Both the position numbers and the translations under genes were made by a program. The notes beneath the pieces were generated by a model. The model was not told where the DNA came from, made no database searches, and saw only the letters and a program-made list of their open reading frames with translations. From the NCBI GenBank assembly GCA_024704765.1, contig JAKMXF010000088.1, positions 682,001 to 746,000 of the forward strand: 64,000 bases of DNA, written 5' to 3'. Positions 44,401 through 53,689 of this stretch are shown here, piece after piece (position 1 is the first letter of the stretch; the number at the start of each line of letters is the position of its first letter). Origin of the DNA: Oopsacas minuta. Lineage: Eukaryota > Porifera > Hexactinellida > Lyssacinosida > Leucopsacidae.

Positions 44401-45958
44401 TGGGTATTGGACACAGCTACAACCTATGGAACCAAGCTCAAAGAGAACTTCGATAAACTCAACATTTGAGGCATCAAATATCTTACTAGATGGTAATCTG
44501 AAACTAACACGAGTTGGTTCCGATCCTGTGCAAAAAGATGAACCAATTTTACACGACTTTACTTCTCCACTCAACACGAAAAGATCGATTTCCCAAATAA
44601 ACTCATTTCCCCCCAAAAAATTCGAATTTCCAAAGAAGAGCGATCCATCCATCTACGATAATACATTTAAACCTAGTGAGGAGACAATCCATGAACAGAG
44701 TTTTGAGGACTCCGCGACATATGAACTGATACCAGCCCACCTTAATATGCCCCTCGAAAGACAGATTTCATCGTTTTCAGTGTCCTCTACTGAAGAACAA
44801 GGACCTAAATTTATACCTGGTGGCATGCCGCCACCCAAACCACCTCGTAAATCCTTTTCTGTTGGTAGCCTAACCGAGGCTGATATTGAAACTGGAACCA
44901 TACCTGAAACTACTGAAATAGAAGGGCCGAAAAAATCTAAAATTAGAACTGAGAATTCTTCTGACCTTGAAGTTCTACCTAGACAAATATCGACAGAATA
45001 CAGTCAATCCTCTCTTGAAGGTTCTAGCTCCCCCGTAACTGAAACTGAAACTAAACCCACAGTTCCTAATCCAGGTTCAAAATCTGTTCGTTACGTAAAA
45101 GCAACTTTTCTAAAGCCAATTAATAAAACTAAATTGGAACCATTAAGTTCTGTACCGGAACCAAACACAATAGACCTCTTAGACCCAGCGAATACAGAGA
45201 GAATATGGAATATGGTGGACGACATCAAAATAGATCCAGAGGAAAATTACCGCGACCCTTACGTCATCATGACGAGCCCACGAAAAGAAACTGGAACTAA
45301 CTTACCAGAACCTATTTCGCCACCATTTAGTACCAGACAAGAACAAGCAAAAACCGAATCAAATAGCATATCTAATATGACACCAAAAATTGGAGTGGGG
45401 GATTATTCTAAAGTGAAACGCAATATGGAACTAACTGATGATTTTGAACAGGTTCCGGCTATGACACCTCCCACTAAAAACGAATATTTTGTTCTGTCTA
45501 GCAAAGACCACCATTCTGTCACGAATCCTTCAAAACTCTCGAATATTGAATTAGCTAAAGTGTCAAATTCCTTTGCGTATGATTCGTTGCTAGAATCTAG
45601 ATCCCATAATTCTGGCGATTACACAAAACTCCAATCTCATGGAATTATTGACGATATTCCTGACTACGAAAAATTAATCCTAGACAGTAACGGAAGACCT
45701 ATATCATTGTCTCCCCAAAAGAAAATACCTATAAAACGTGTTAGTTCCGATTCAGAAGCAATTGGTTCCAATAACACAAAAGATAGATTAGGTGAAAGAG
45801 AGAGTGCGTGGATTGATATACATCTAGAAAGCTATTATGTTCTGTCGATTGGAAACGGGTATTTTGACTGGAGGGAGGTCAAAACAAAACCCACAAACGA
45901 AGGAAGCATGAACCCTACAGTGTTATTATGGCAACTGCCATGTTTATATAATGTGTAG
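41489..45958 (+). CDS. intronless RhoGEF of ARHGEF10/ARHGEF17 type
   Basis: Single-exon gene; the first in-frame ATG (41489) gives 1489 residues. A Ser-rich leader precedes a DH (RhoGEF) domain at about residues 195-400 (RNRVRIIQEIINTEIDYMKC onward; LIRPIQIFPKYVHIISELL is the conserved DH helix). Then a divergent PH-like region (YLKPKFRYLFIFNDHIM) and a WD40-like propeller (VWMGTENGTLYVYD near 720; SLWVGTSEGIVVNY near 905). A long Ser/Pro/Thr-rich segment with PPPKPPRK follows, then a final blade ending VLLWQLP. This order matches ARHGEF10/10L/17, exchange factors for RhoA-type GTPases. Intronless organisation is unusual here, where most conserved genes have many short introns; a retrocopy that became the functional locus is one explanation. 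Confidence 0.85.
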   Translation: MTTKAKVLQKRERGKKFLSYILSRTSDTSHDLPIDPNEVETSDRDNLGRAMSVPILSIETKRKLSESKLTQSLSKYDLNPGSDSENDLDLVSMSGEANYIDLNSIQDKVFKRSMHITKAIVKKSKWEIREFSDSIKFPEFDEDIVSIPSEENVNCDITMSEETTQLVRRRIRTSVSLTRPSKIPPLPKSATQKDRNRVRIIQEIINTEIDYMKCLRKLIQLRDTILANVAIYGLTEEQVNRIFAFLPDILESHELFYMSISGKVLQISQDFDIRNLQLGPDCISAFSKEIVAISYSKYSAQFSSTIDTIIQHKLSNEQFSICLRKFEAESKESLKTALIRPIQIFPKYVHIISELLRFTDPSHPDYCSLSYALTGLESMAIRLGVVRHEAELKEQFLQLQSRIISIRKDFFRSQSRKLLRIEPAIKLSRKDGYLKPKFRYLFIFNDHIMCLRGAKRTFTTDMLTPGPDDCTTLLSQYFIEWSIPIDSIEVKVREKSENLRIFREITKILNEEQTQKRHDVNLLQKIDLLVTQLYGVYLGFSKANVQNCIAQLTRELRTDEIYTSLQRSHAIDVELIRGSRIKRYIFYLGTIETIKEFVLTFHYAKMRVLPENFQGWLTFAVDSDHKLKSIQNFPLLADTQVYNTMYANCSVNCATIVADSFIWLCCGNLRLGIIMILNTSGKYIEKIVQSKACTERISVIQYMPPFQDDRTEWMYPTVWMGTENGTLYVYDASDPTVIDLNVETECPDSVVSMISFDGRMFIGLANGDLMVFDTDSNGEWDGICRCKSHLSEYSIISMHLIDSQLWCFSGNNAILFSLVDLQIEEIVSINNEPNQHVMLTAPFGRAIWLCLKQEPELLLFHIKHKEVLQTISLNRFFRQLRKEDWIGTETVRITSLLATHGSLWVGTSEGIVVNYELHDGIPVFVGQTSISQDSHNETAKQFLYLSKNIGQRQTPKYQKPKQHSELLELEDGYWTQLQPMEPSSKRTSINSTFEASNILLDGNLKLTRVGSDPVQKDEPILHDFTSPLNTKRSISQINSFPPKKFEFPKKSDPSIYDNTFKPSEETIHEQSFEDSATYELIPAHLNMPLERQISSFSVSSTEEQGPKFIPGGMPPPKPPRKSFSVGSLTEADIETGTIPETTEIEGPKKSKIRTENSSDLEVLPRQISTEYSQSSLEGSSSPVTETETKPTVPNPGSKSVRYVKATFLKPINKTKLEPLSSVPEPNTIDLLDPANTERIWNMVDDIKIDPEENYRDPYVIMTSPRKETGTNLPEPISPPFSTRQEQAKTESNSISNMTPKIGVGDYSKVKRNMELTDDFEQVPAMTPPTKNEYFVLSSKDHHSVTNPSKLSNIELAKVSNSFAYDSLLESRSHNSGDYTKLQSHGIIDDIPDYEKLILDSNGRPISLSPQKKIPIKRVSSDSEAIGSNNTKDRLGERESAWIDIHLESYYVLSIGNGYFDWREVKTKPTNEGSMNPTVLLWQLPCLYNV

Positions 45959-46153
45959 AAATTATAACACCTTGTATTTATTGATTATTTAGTTTGCTTA
46001 GTTTAATAAAGAATAATCTTTAATTCGACATTGTTACACGTTTCTTAAACCCAAAAATTCCAAACTTTTGGATAGTCGTAAGGTGTTAACTATCTTATAG
46101 AAAACAGAGGTGATAAAGTTCATAACATTCGTAGAAAGAGAGTTTCAGAATTT

Positions 46154-46484
46154 ATGCAAAAGTTACGTGACAAGAAATCAAAACAACAAACAAACAAACA
46201 ATCAGATATTTATGAACCAGAATACCCGACCGAAGTTGTGGAAAAGAAAATTTACCAAAAGGCTGCTATAAAATATCCTATTAATAACGGTAGATACTAT
46301 TGATTATTCATATTTTCACACCTTTGGGCGGTCTAACAATAGGAATGCGGTGCTAAACATGGGAAACTTAAAATACAAAAACACAAAATATTTTCAAACT
46401 TGTATTTATACTTTTCTAGATCAAGAAAGAAAGTCAGAAGAAAAGCATGAATCTGATTGGGTTACAAAATCTAAAAATAAATGA
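46154..46484 (+). CDS. small two-exon ORF, unrecognised
   Basis: Two possible exons, 46154-46289 and 46420-46484, join in phase 1 (ACG|gtagat; tctag|AT) to give 66 residues rich in Lys and Glu, with YEPEYPTEVVEKKIYQKAA. The frame is open upstream to an acceptor-like TTATAG at 46112, so this may be the 3-prime end of a longer gene whose earlier exons I cannot find. It could also be noncoding. Confidence 0.3.
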
Positions 46485-46587
46485 ATTCAAACAATCAAAT
46501 TTTACAAGCCAATTCATTAAAATCGGTTTTAACTCTATTTTATGAAAATATTATTTAATTCCTGTTCCGTGGAATTGTGGATAGACT

Positions 46588-46680
46588 ACGGTTCCCAACC
46601 TGCGGTCCACGGAGGACGGCAGGGGGTCCACAAAATTTGTTAAAATTGTATTGAGGGTCGGTTCGTGTTAATCATAAATT
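46588..46680. repeat. hAT-like relic
   Basis: GGTTCCCAACCTGCGGTCCA, CGGAGGACGGCAGGGGGTCC and CACAAAATTTGTTAAAATTG resemble the relics at 29822 and 21700 and typical hAT element ends. Upstream of LRRIQ3. Confidence 0.5.
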
Positions 46681-46790
46681 CCATTATCGTGCGGACAGAC
46701 GGACAAACAAACGAACGAACGAACGATATATGCCATCCATCAATTGGGACAAATGGTTCCCAACTTTTTTCAGTTATTTTGTAAAAGTTT

Positions 46791-49700
46791 ATGAGTGGAG
46801 CTAAATTGTCCAGACCAGGGTCAACACAAAGTGGCCGGGGAAGTGGATCAGATATTCATGTCAGTTTAAAAGAAAATGAATTCTTCAAATCAGCTGATGA
46901 GGTTCTGTTAAAAAGCAAAGGAAAAACAGCTGGAGATGGACCAATCAGATTATTGGAAGATGTGAGTGCAAAGTATAAATAGAAATTTGTGTTTATTATT
47001 GTTTGTATTTACAGATTCTATTTTTGGACATTTCTCAACAACAGCTGATCGATATTTCACAAGTTTCACTTTGTTTACGACTAAAAATCTGCATTTTTCA
47101 TTCAAATTTCGTTGCTAACCTAGAACCACTTTCAAATGCTCCAAGTTTAAAAATAATCGACGCAAGTTCGAACCGAATTAAACACATTCCTGGAGAATTA
47201 TTTTGGAGTGGATTTACATACCTCGAGGTTTTATATCTCCATGACAACCCGATCGCTAATTTGGAATGTCTAGGCATGTTAACTGGAGCTCCAAAGTTGA
47301 GGATAGTCACATTGTACGATACACCTTTGAGCTTGAATAACAACTATAGGCATGTGGCTGTTAATTCAATGTGGCATTTGGAAGGAATAGATTTTTATTT
47401 GATTTCAGATGAAGAAATTATTCAGGTGAGTTGGCCCTCTGTTGTTAATGATAACTTGTTTCAGCTACACATTATGCCATCTAAGCATGTAGGGGAGCTG
47501 CTAGTTGCTATTTCATTATTTATGACATAATTATAGTGTCGAATTCATGGAAATATTCCAATGACTCTACTTCTAAATGTGTGAATTAATCGTGTTAAAG
47601 GAGGTCTGTTACTACTATTCACCCGTTAGTTAGTAAATATATTGTGTAGTTATTCATGTGACAGGGAAACTTGATGCAGGTGGTGGAGCTGAAACAAGTT
47701 TCCAACTAACAGTAGTCTTAAAATACTAATAAATGGGAAAATTTGGAAATATATAATTTGAGGTTTTCTTACAAAAAGCAGCTGTAATTATAATTAATTA
47801 TTTCCTTTGAATTAACCTCACAACATATTGTATTGTTGCTATGCAGCACCTGATGGAATGTGGTTAACATATCCATGAATGATTTGGTTGCTAGAGTGTG
47901 TAGTGTATGTTAGAGAGATCAGTGACTACCTGTAAGCGTTACAGTCTGTTCTGTGGTGTATCCAGATAGTATAAGAATAGTGACTAGTGTTATCTTACAA
48001 TAAATATTTTGAGTAACATGGCAACTGAATTTGGCGCTGGTATGCATGAAGAGACAGCTAGAGAGTTGGAAAGGCTTAGGAGAGAGGTGTTGATGGCGAA
48101 AGAGGAACTCCGAGCCAGATTTGAGTTCTATTTCCGTGTGCTACAGGAGAAACATCTAGAAATGGAGGTACAACTAGATGAAGTGGTCCGTGTGGCAGAG
48201 GCTAAAGTGGTGGACAGACATAACAAATTGGATCAGCTGCTAATCACACAAGCTGAGGTTACACAAAATTTGGTGCATAATGAGTTGAATGAAACTCTTG
48301 AAATTGTGTCAAGAGAGTTGTACCAGAAAATACAAGTACTGGAGGCGATTGGTGACCGGGTACCATCTGTGTGGCTCGAATGGCATGACGAGTGGTTGGA
48401 AGGTGGCATGGAAGGATTGTGTCGCGTGGTTGAGGGAGTGTCCTACGTGAACAGACACAAACCAGTGTGGTCTGGTGTCAATGAAAGAAGTGGAAGTGAT
48501 GAGATATTCAATCCTATTGATCTCTCAATAGATAGAGATAACGGAGATATTTATGTGTCTGATTATGACGTTCATAGAATTCAGGTGTTCTGTAAAGATG
48601 GCTCTTATAAGAGGACCATTAAGGCACAAGGAATGTCTTGTCCTTCTCGTATAGCTGTAACACCTCATCAGCTGTTTGTTATATGTTTCCTCTCAGATAA
48701 TATCCTCAAGCTGGATAAGGTGTCAGGGGAAATAATGTGTCAAATAGAAACAGATTATTCCATATCCTGTATTACAGCTGAGGTAGATACACTGTATGTA
48801 GGAATATTTAATATTAATCACATATCTCATTACAGTTTGGAGGATTTGAGTTTAATCAAGGAAACAGCACTTAACTCTCCTCACATAACACAAGACACAA
48901 GGCTCAGAGACCTGAGAACAACTCCATCTCTATTCGTAGTCCTGTTTAGGGAGTGTGACTATCTGATACAATTATTTTCAAGAGATGGGAACCTCTTTCA
49001 AGTGATTGCGTTACAGGAATTACTCACTGATCCTAACCGTATCTGTCTAGACAGACACCAGAATATTATAGTTAGTAACTACGGAGCTAATAACATTAAA
49101 GTAATCTCTATAGAGGGACATATTGTAACTACTATTGGACATGAAGGGAAAGGACCTGGAGAATTCTACTATCCTAAGGGCATTGACATTAACGAGGAGG
49201 GTCGAATTGTTGTAGTGGACAGGAAGGATTCTCACAAACTACAATTCTTCTAATTATGTATTTATTTTGTCGTTGAAATGATTATAACTAACAAAACAAA
49301 ATGTTTATTATATTTTCTATTACTTAACACGTAGACACCATTTTAACACATTGTATAACACCTCATAGATTGCAATACAAGTTTGAGATTATAATCTTAT
49401 AGGATTTGGATTTATACGACACACAATTCGCCGCAATGTCAGAATCCTATTTTCTACAACTCTATCAACCCTTTAATCCCGTATGGAGTTATGAAATAGC
49501 AAACAAACACATATCTAATCTCCTAACCGTTGTCAAGAGGAAAATGGCAAAATTATCACCTGTCTTAATTCTTCAAAGGTAATATTTGTTGAAAATAATC
49601 TTTCTGAATGTATTCATTTGAAATATGCTTAAAAGGTGTTAAAATATACATATATGATCTTTAGGCATGTCAGAGGTTGGTTGGTAAGAAAGAATATTCC

Positions 49701-52695
49701 AATTGAAACTGGGATTATCCTAAACAGAATCAAACACAACTTATATAAGTGGTTTCGACCATTTCCATGGAAACCGTCAAATATGCCAAATATGAAAGAT
49801 CCATCATATTGGTTTATGTTGAAGGCATTACAAGCTCCTCCTCCTACAGCTCAGACCACATTTCTGCCCCCTCTCTTGGAACAGACCAATATAGATTTTT
49901 CAAAATTAGGTAATTGTACTCACAATATTAGAAACAGGGGTTTTTCCAGGAATTTTGCGCCAAACACCTAGATACACACCTGATTTGGAAAGTTTTTTTC
50001 AAGTTGTTAAAATAGGAGTGAATATTAAAATGTGTAAATATTGAAATCTAATTTTAGCTACGAGTATCAATCGCAAGCTGCAGAACCAATCAATTCGTCG
50101 CTTTGAAAGAAAGTTCTCGCAAGGATCTCAATCTGGGAAGACAGTGTCAACGCTAACTTCACATTCCATAACATCAGATCACGTTGCTAAGAGATACAGT
50201 CGTACATATGCAATGTTCCTTCAGCTACAGAAATTAAAATCGAATTCTTGGAGACTTCTAAACGCAAGTGCTCCAACTTTTGGGCATCTTTACAAGTAAT
50301 TTACGGATTCTAGAATAATAAAACTTCAAATACAGTTAACTCCTGTTATATCGAGGCTAAAGGGGCCGGGATAATTACTGAGGTATAACCGATGGAGTAT
50401 ATGTTACTCTGACGGTTTGGGACCATATTTGTATAATTTAACACTTCGGTATTAGCGGGTATTTCTATATATCCGTGTTAGATATAACCGGAGTTGAATG
50501 TATAACTGCGTATGTGTATGAACTTCAAAGAAGTACATACAACAATCCAGAGGAACAATTGGTAATGGACGTTCAGGACGTAATATAATAATACTGTTTT
50601 TCTTAGATCTTCAAGTAATAAACATAGAAAACGTCTACGGAGGTTATCCCAAGGCTCAATGAATATATCAGAAACTACGTCACAATATGATGACGTCAGT
50701 AGTGTAGTGTTTAGAGACCAGTATGGATTAGTTAGTAGACGGGAACCGATCATATCACTGGATTTGTATAGAGAGATGTTGTTTAATCGGCGAGATACAG
50801 GAACAGAGGTAAGCTACACATTCCTATGTACATATTTGGTAACTATACCGCTTCGGACGGGAAATACCAATTTTTAAGACATACAGTCCACTCCTGTTAT
50901 ATCTAAGGTTAAGGGCCCGTAGTAATTAATTCAATATAACCGATGGATTATTTGTTACTTTGAGGGTTTGGGACCATATTTGTACAATTTAACACTTCGA
51001 TATTACGGGAGTTAACTGTATTTTGAGATGATAAAAGGCAAAATTCTTTGATAAATGAACAAACACTAAAACACAGAATAAATCCAGACCATCTGGGCTG
51101 TATTATCTCTATGAGCTATGGGGTAATCTATCTGTATATATGATTGTATTATAGATCAGACAAGCAGCGGAGGATATACACGACTTACAGAGGTTCTATT
51201 CTAAAAGTAATGTACAGAAAATCCTCAAGAAACCACCAGAAGGTATTTTTGTTGGCAGTCAGCTCCGTTATATCGAAGTGTTAAATGGTACAAATATGGC
51301 CCTGAACCGTCAAAGTAACAAATATTCCATCGAAGTAATCACCGCGGTCCCTTGAGCTTCGATATTACATGAATTGACTGTATTAGAATTCTTGCGTTAT
51401 CTGGGAAATAAATATATTATACTTTTAGGAATTTCAACAGACCCACCTATGAATGTCCGTCAATTGGAGTGTATAATGAAGCGTGCAGCTGGAAACAAGA
51501 ATAGGCAAAAGGAATTTAAGGAAAGACGAGAAAATGTTGAGAAGATTAAAGAACAATCTCAGCTGGGGAAGATAGGTGCTGAAGTGTGGCGTGAAAAATC
51601 TCGAGATACACTGAACCAGCTGGGAAGAAGGAAATTTGAGGAAAACAAGGAATTCTCGGATAGAATCAAAGTTAGAAATCAAAATTTCGAAAATTTTCCG
51701 GTGCAAAAATTTGTATTACAATAAATTACAGTCATCACCTGTTATATCTAACACGGATATATCGAGGTGTGATATTGTACAAATATGGTCCCAAACCGTC
51801 AAAGTAACACCTCTTCCATCGGTTATATCTGAGTAATTATCACTGTCCCTTGAGTATAGATAAAACAGGAGTTGACTGATACTATTTCTTTAGTTAGAAG
51901 AAGCAGAGGCTAACAAGCTCCGAGTACAAACAGCTAGAGAACACCAACTACAAGCTAAAGAGAAACGTGCAAAACTAATAGAAGCTACTATAAATAGCTC
52001 AAATACCAAAGAAGCTAAACTGTTGCTAAGTGATGAAGTAAACTCAAAAATATTAAAAGAAATCACTACAAAAAGATTGCAAGTCGAGAAAGCCAAAAAT
52101 ACTGAGAGGCAATCAATTCAGAAAATTCTACAAAAGTCCATCGACAGGACAAGAAAAGTTTGTATTCATTTTAAGTTCCATAGGTTATATAGGTGCTTGG
52201 CTGACACTTAACACTGGCGTCCCAGGTGGGAACTGGGGTATATTCCCCGGATTTAATAATACTGCCCCGAGTCTACCAGATCCTCACTGCATATTGTATA
52301 ATAAGAATTTTCTCCCAAGGTTGAATTCCTGGGACCGCCACTTGTCATATATTTTTGGTAGGTGACAACTTCGAATTCTGGCGCCAATTAACAAAGAATG
52401 CTATTGCAATTTAAATATTTTGTAGATACAATCAATTAGAGTAGTTGAAAAGGAACAGCTGATCGAGAAAATGATCATAGCAGACAACAAAAGACAACTC
52501 GACAATAAGCAGCGAATAAAAAATGTTAAAACACCAAACGAGAACGAAATTCTTTGGACTCGAGAGGGCATAACACCTTCCTACCATCTGCCCAAGGGCG
52601 GATCAATTAGTCCAATCTGTGGACGGAACTCTATACAGATAAAATGTGGCGCCCAAATCAATCTTGCCTCCCTACAAACTGGAACTGAAACTTAA
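46791..52695 (+). CDS. LRRIQ3: leucine-rich repeat and IQ domain protein 3
   Basis: Ten exons: 46791-46961, 47015-47425, 49403-49578, 49665-49909, 50058-50295, 50607-50808, 51155-51242, 51429-51700, 51894-52157, 52426-52695; 778 residues. Exon 2 encodes leucine-rich repeats matching LRRIQ3 (LKICIFHSNFVANLEPL, VLYLHDNPIANLE, YRHVAVNSMWHLEGID, ending ISDEEIIQ). Exons 3-4 carry the IQ motif (PVLILQRHVRGWLVRKNIP), a calmodulin-binding helix. Exons 8-10 are a charged coiled coil. In vertebrates LRRIQ3 is mainly expressed in testis. The exon 8 donor is uncertain: 51700 (GTGCAA) or 51670 (GTTAGA) both keep frame; without splicing there is a stop at 51722-51724. Intron 2 contains a family A MITE and an NHL gene. 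Introns 5 to 8 each contain one Tigger-like MITE. Confidence 0.85.
47439..47712 (-). mobile_element. MITE family A copy 3 (inverted)
   Basis: Reads CTGTTGTTAATGATAACTTG at the left and AAACAAGTTTCCAACTAACAG at the right, both terminal inverted repeats preserved. It begins 14 bases after the exon 2 donor of LRRIQ3. Confidence 0.88.
48009..49253 (+). CDS. NHL-repeat coiled-coil protein, family A copy 3 (in LRRIQ3 intron 2)
   Basis: Single-exon 414-residue protein (MATEFG start three codons in). Coiled coil at about 13-130, NHL propeller from about 165 to the end. Very close in DNA to copies 1 and 2. Between 3176-3536 of copy 1 and the matching part of this gene I read 17 changed codons, of which only one (AGG/AGA) is silent. 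The changes cluster before the GIAV-type strand of successive blades (for example SDYDVHRI versus SDWSVHRI; CPSRIAV versus YPSDIAV). About 200 bp upstream are shared with copy 2. The gene lies in sense orientation inside intron 2 (47426-49402) of LRRIQ3. Confidence 0.88.
   Translation: MSNMATEFGAGMHEETARELERLRREVLMAKEELRARFEFYFRVLQEKHLEMEVQLDEVVRVAEAKVVDRHNKLDQLLITQAEVTQNLVHNELNETLEIVSRELYQKIQVLEAIGDRVPSVWLEWHDEWLEGGMEGLCRVVEGVSYVNRHKPVWSGVNERSGSDEIFNPIDLSIDRDNGDIYVSDYDVHRIQVFCKDGSYKRTIKAQGMSCPSRIAVTPHQLFVICFLSDNILKLDKVSGEIMCQIETDYSISCITAEVDTLYVGIFNINHISHYSLEDLSLIKETALNSPHITQDTRLRDLRTTPSLFVVLFRECDYLIQLFSRDGNLFQVIALQELLTDPNRICLDRHQNIIVSNYGANNIKVISIEGHIVTTIGHEGKGPGEFYYPKGIDINEEGRIVVVDRKDSHKLQFF
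50331..50502. mobile_element. Tigger-like MITE (family B) in LRRIQ3 intron 5
   Basis: Nearly complete: TACAGTTAACTCCTGTTATA at the left and ATATAACCGGAGTTGAATGT at the right; inside ACGGTTTGGGACCATATTTG. Terminal inverted repeats flanked by TA fit Tigger/pogo-type elements. No coding capacity. Confidence 0.85.
50884..51020. mobile_element. Tigger-like MITE (family B) in LRRIQ3 intron 6
   Basis: TACAGTCCACTCCTGTTATA at the left and TTACGGGAGTTAACTGTA at the right, with GGTTTGGGACCATATTTGTA inside. Confidence 0.85.
51256..51382. mobile_element. Tigger-like MITE (family B) in LRRIQ3 intron 7
   Basis: CAGTCAGCTCCGTTATATCG at the left and TACATGAATTGACTGTA at the right, opposite orientation to the two preceding copies. 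It occupies 127 of the 186 bases of the intron. Confidence 0.85.
51727..51880. mobile_element. Tigger-like MITE (family B) in LRRIQ3 intron 8
   Basis: TACAGTCATCACCTGTTATA at the left and AAACAGGAGTTGACTGATA at the right; occupies most of the 193-base intron, ending 13 bases before the acceptor. Confidence 0.85.
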
Positions 52696-52932
52696 ACAAT
52701 ATAGTTAGCACTACATTATACCGCTTTATTCTATTAAATTCTATTAATTTTAATAGGAAATAAAACTCAGTAAACTCTGCTTGATAGAGTCACGTCGGGA
52801 CCCGAATAAGCAGAGTAAAGGTGTTGACACGAGTAACCGGTAGTTCTATTAAGGCAAATGCAATATTACAAATATTTTCCGAACAATTAATCATGAAAAT
52901 TTTGAGGGAAATAAACAACAAACAACAACAAA

Positions 52933-53475
52933 TTAATTATGTACTACCAACACCTCTTCATAAGATGGTGGGGGAGCACTCTTAACCTCTTCATAAGCCG
53001 GGGGGCTACTCTTCTCCTTTGGTTTCATTTCAAACACCTTTGGGTATCTGTATAGTAGATGTATTGTAAAAGATAGCAATGTAACTATCACAGTTAATAC
53101 TGTTATTATTGCAGTGATAGGCAGAACAATTACTGCAGTTTGTTCCGTGTTATAAGCTTTAATAATATAAGAAATCTCCGCTAATCCAAAAAAGAACGCT
53201 ATACAGTTTAGAAACGAGTATAACAGCCAGTAAATTGGAACTAAGTCTTGCTGGATACTCTTGTTCTCACATATAGTTCCAAATAGGGCAATACAACCGA
53301 CTAGACCCAGTAGAATCGAGCCGATTGATACTAAAATTAGATTTATCGGCAATTCTGTAATCTCAATGAATGCCAGATAGATTAATGGTCCCATTCCTGA
53401 GAGAATATACGTTGCTATGGCAACGGTTAGAATAGAAATAATGAGATATCTTAGGAATTTGTTGAAACAAGACAT
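52933..53475 (-). CDS. four-transmembrane protein with PPxY-type tail
   Basis: Single-exon minus-strand protein of 180 residues. Four hydrophobic segments at about 8-33, 43-66, 80-103 and 114-142 are separated by short loops; no cleavable signal peptide. The cytosolic tail (from about 147) carries two copies of a motif, PPAYEEV and PPPSYEEV, fitting WW-domain or NEDD4-type ligase binding (the first is a true PPxY). Size and layout recall small tetraspan families, but the conserved tetraspanin CCG and claudin W-GLW motifs are absent, so the family is not assigned. It ends 238 bp from the LRRIQ3 stop in convergent orientation. A GTTGCTATGGCAAC X-box-like palindrome at 53411-53424 falls in its coding sequence. 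Confidence 0.75.
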   Translation of the reverse strand: MSCFNKFLRYLIISILTVAIATYILSGMGPLIYLAFIEITELPINLILVSIGSILLGLVGCIALFGTICENKSIQQDLVPIYWLLYSFLNCIAFFFGLAEISYIIKAYNTEQTAVIVLPITAIITVLTVIVTLLSFTIHLLYRYPKVFEMKPKEKSSPPAYEEVKSAPPPSYEEVLVVHN

Positions 53476-53689
53476 TTCTACACTCAGCTAGGATACAGAA
53501 GTAATCAAAAATGTAAAAATATTAGATGGCAAAATGTACAAAATTCAAGTCCATATAAGGGCATGGTTATGATGTCATATGTTTATGTGAATATAATCTC
53601 AGTGACCAAAGTGACAATGACTTAATAATTCTACTATCAGAATACATTTCCCTAATATTATACATAATTTCTCCTAAAAACCTCGATTA

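Noticed and set aside
53411-53424. X-box GTTGCTATGGCAAC as a promoter element
   Set aside because: It lies inside the coding sequence of the four-TM protein (Val-Ala-Ile-Ala-Thr), so coding constraint explains it.
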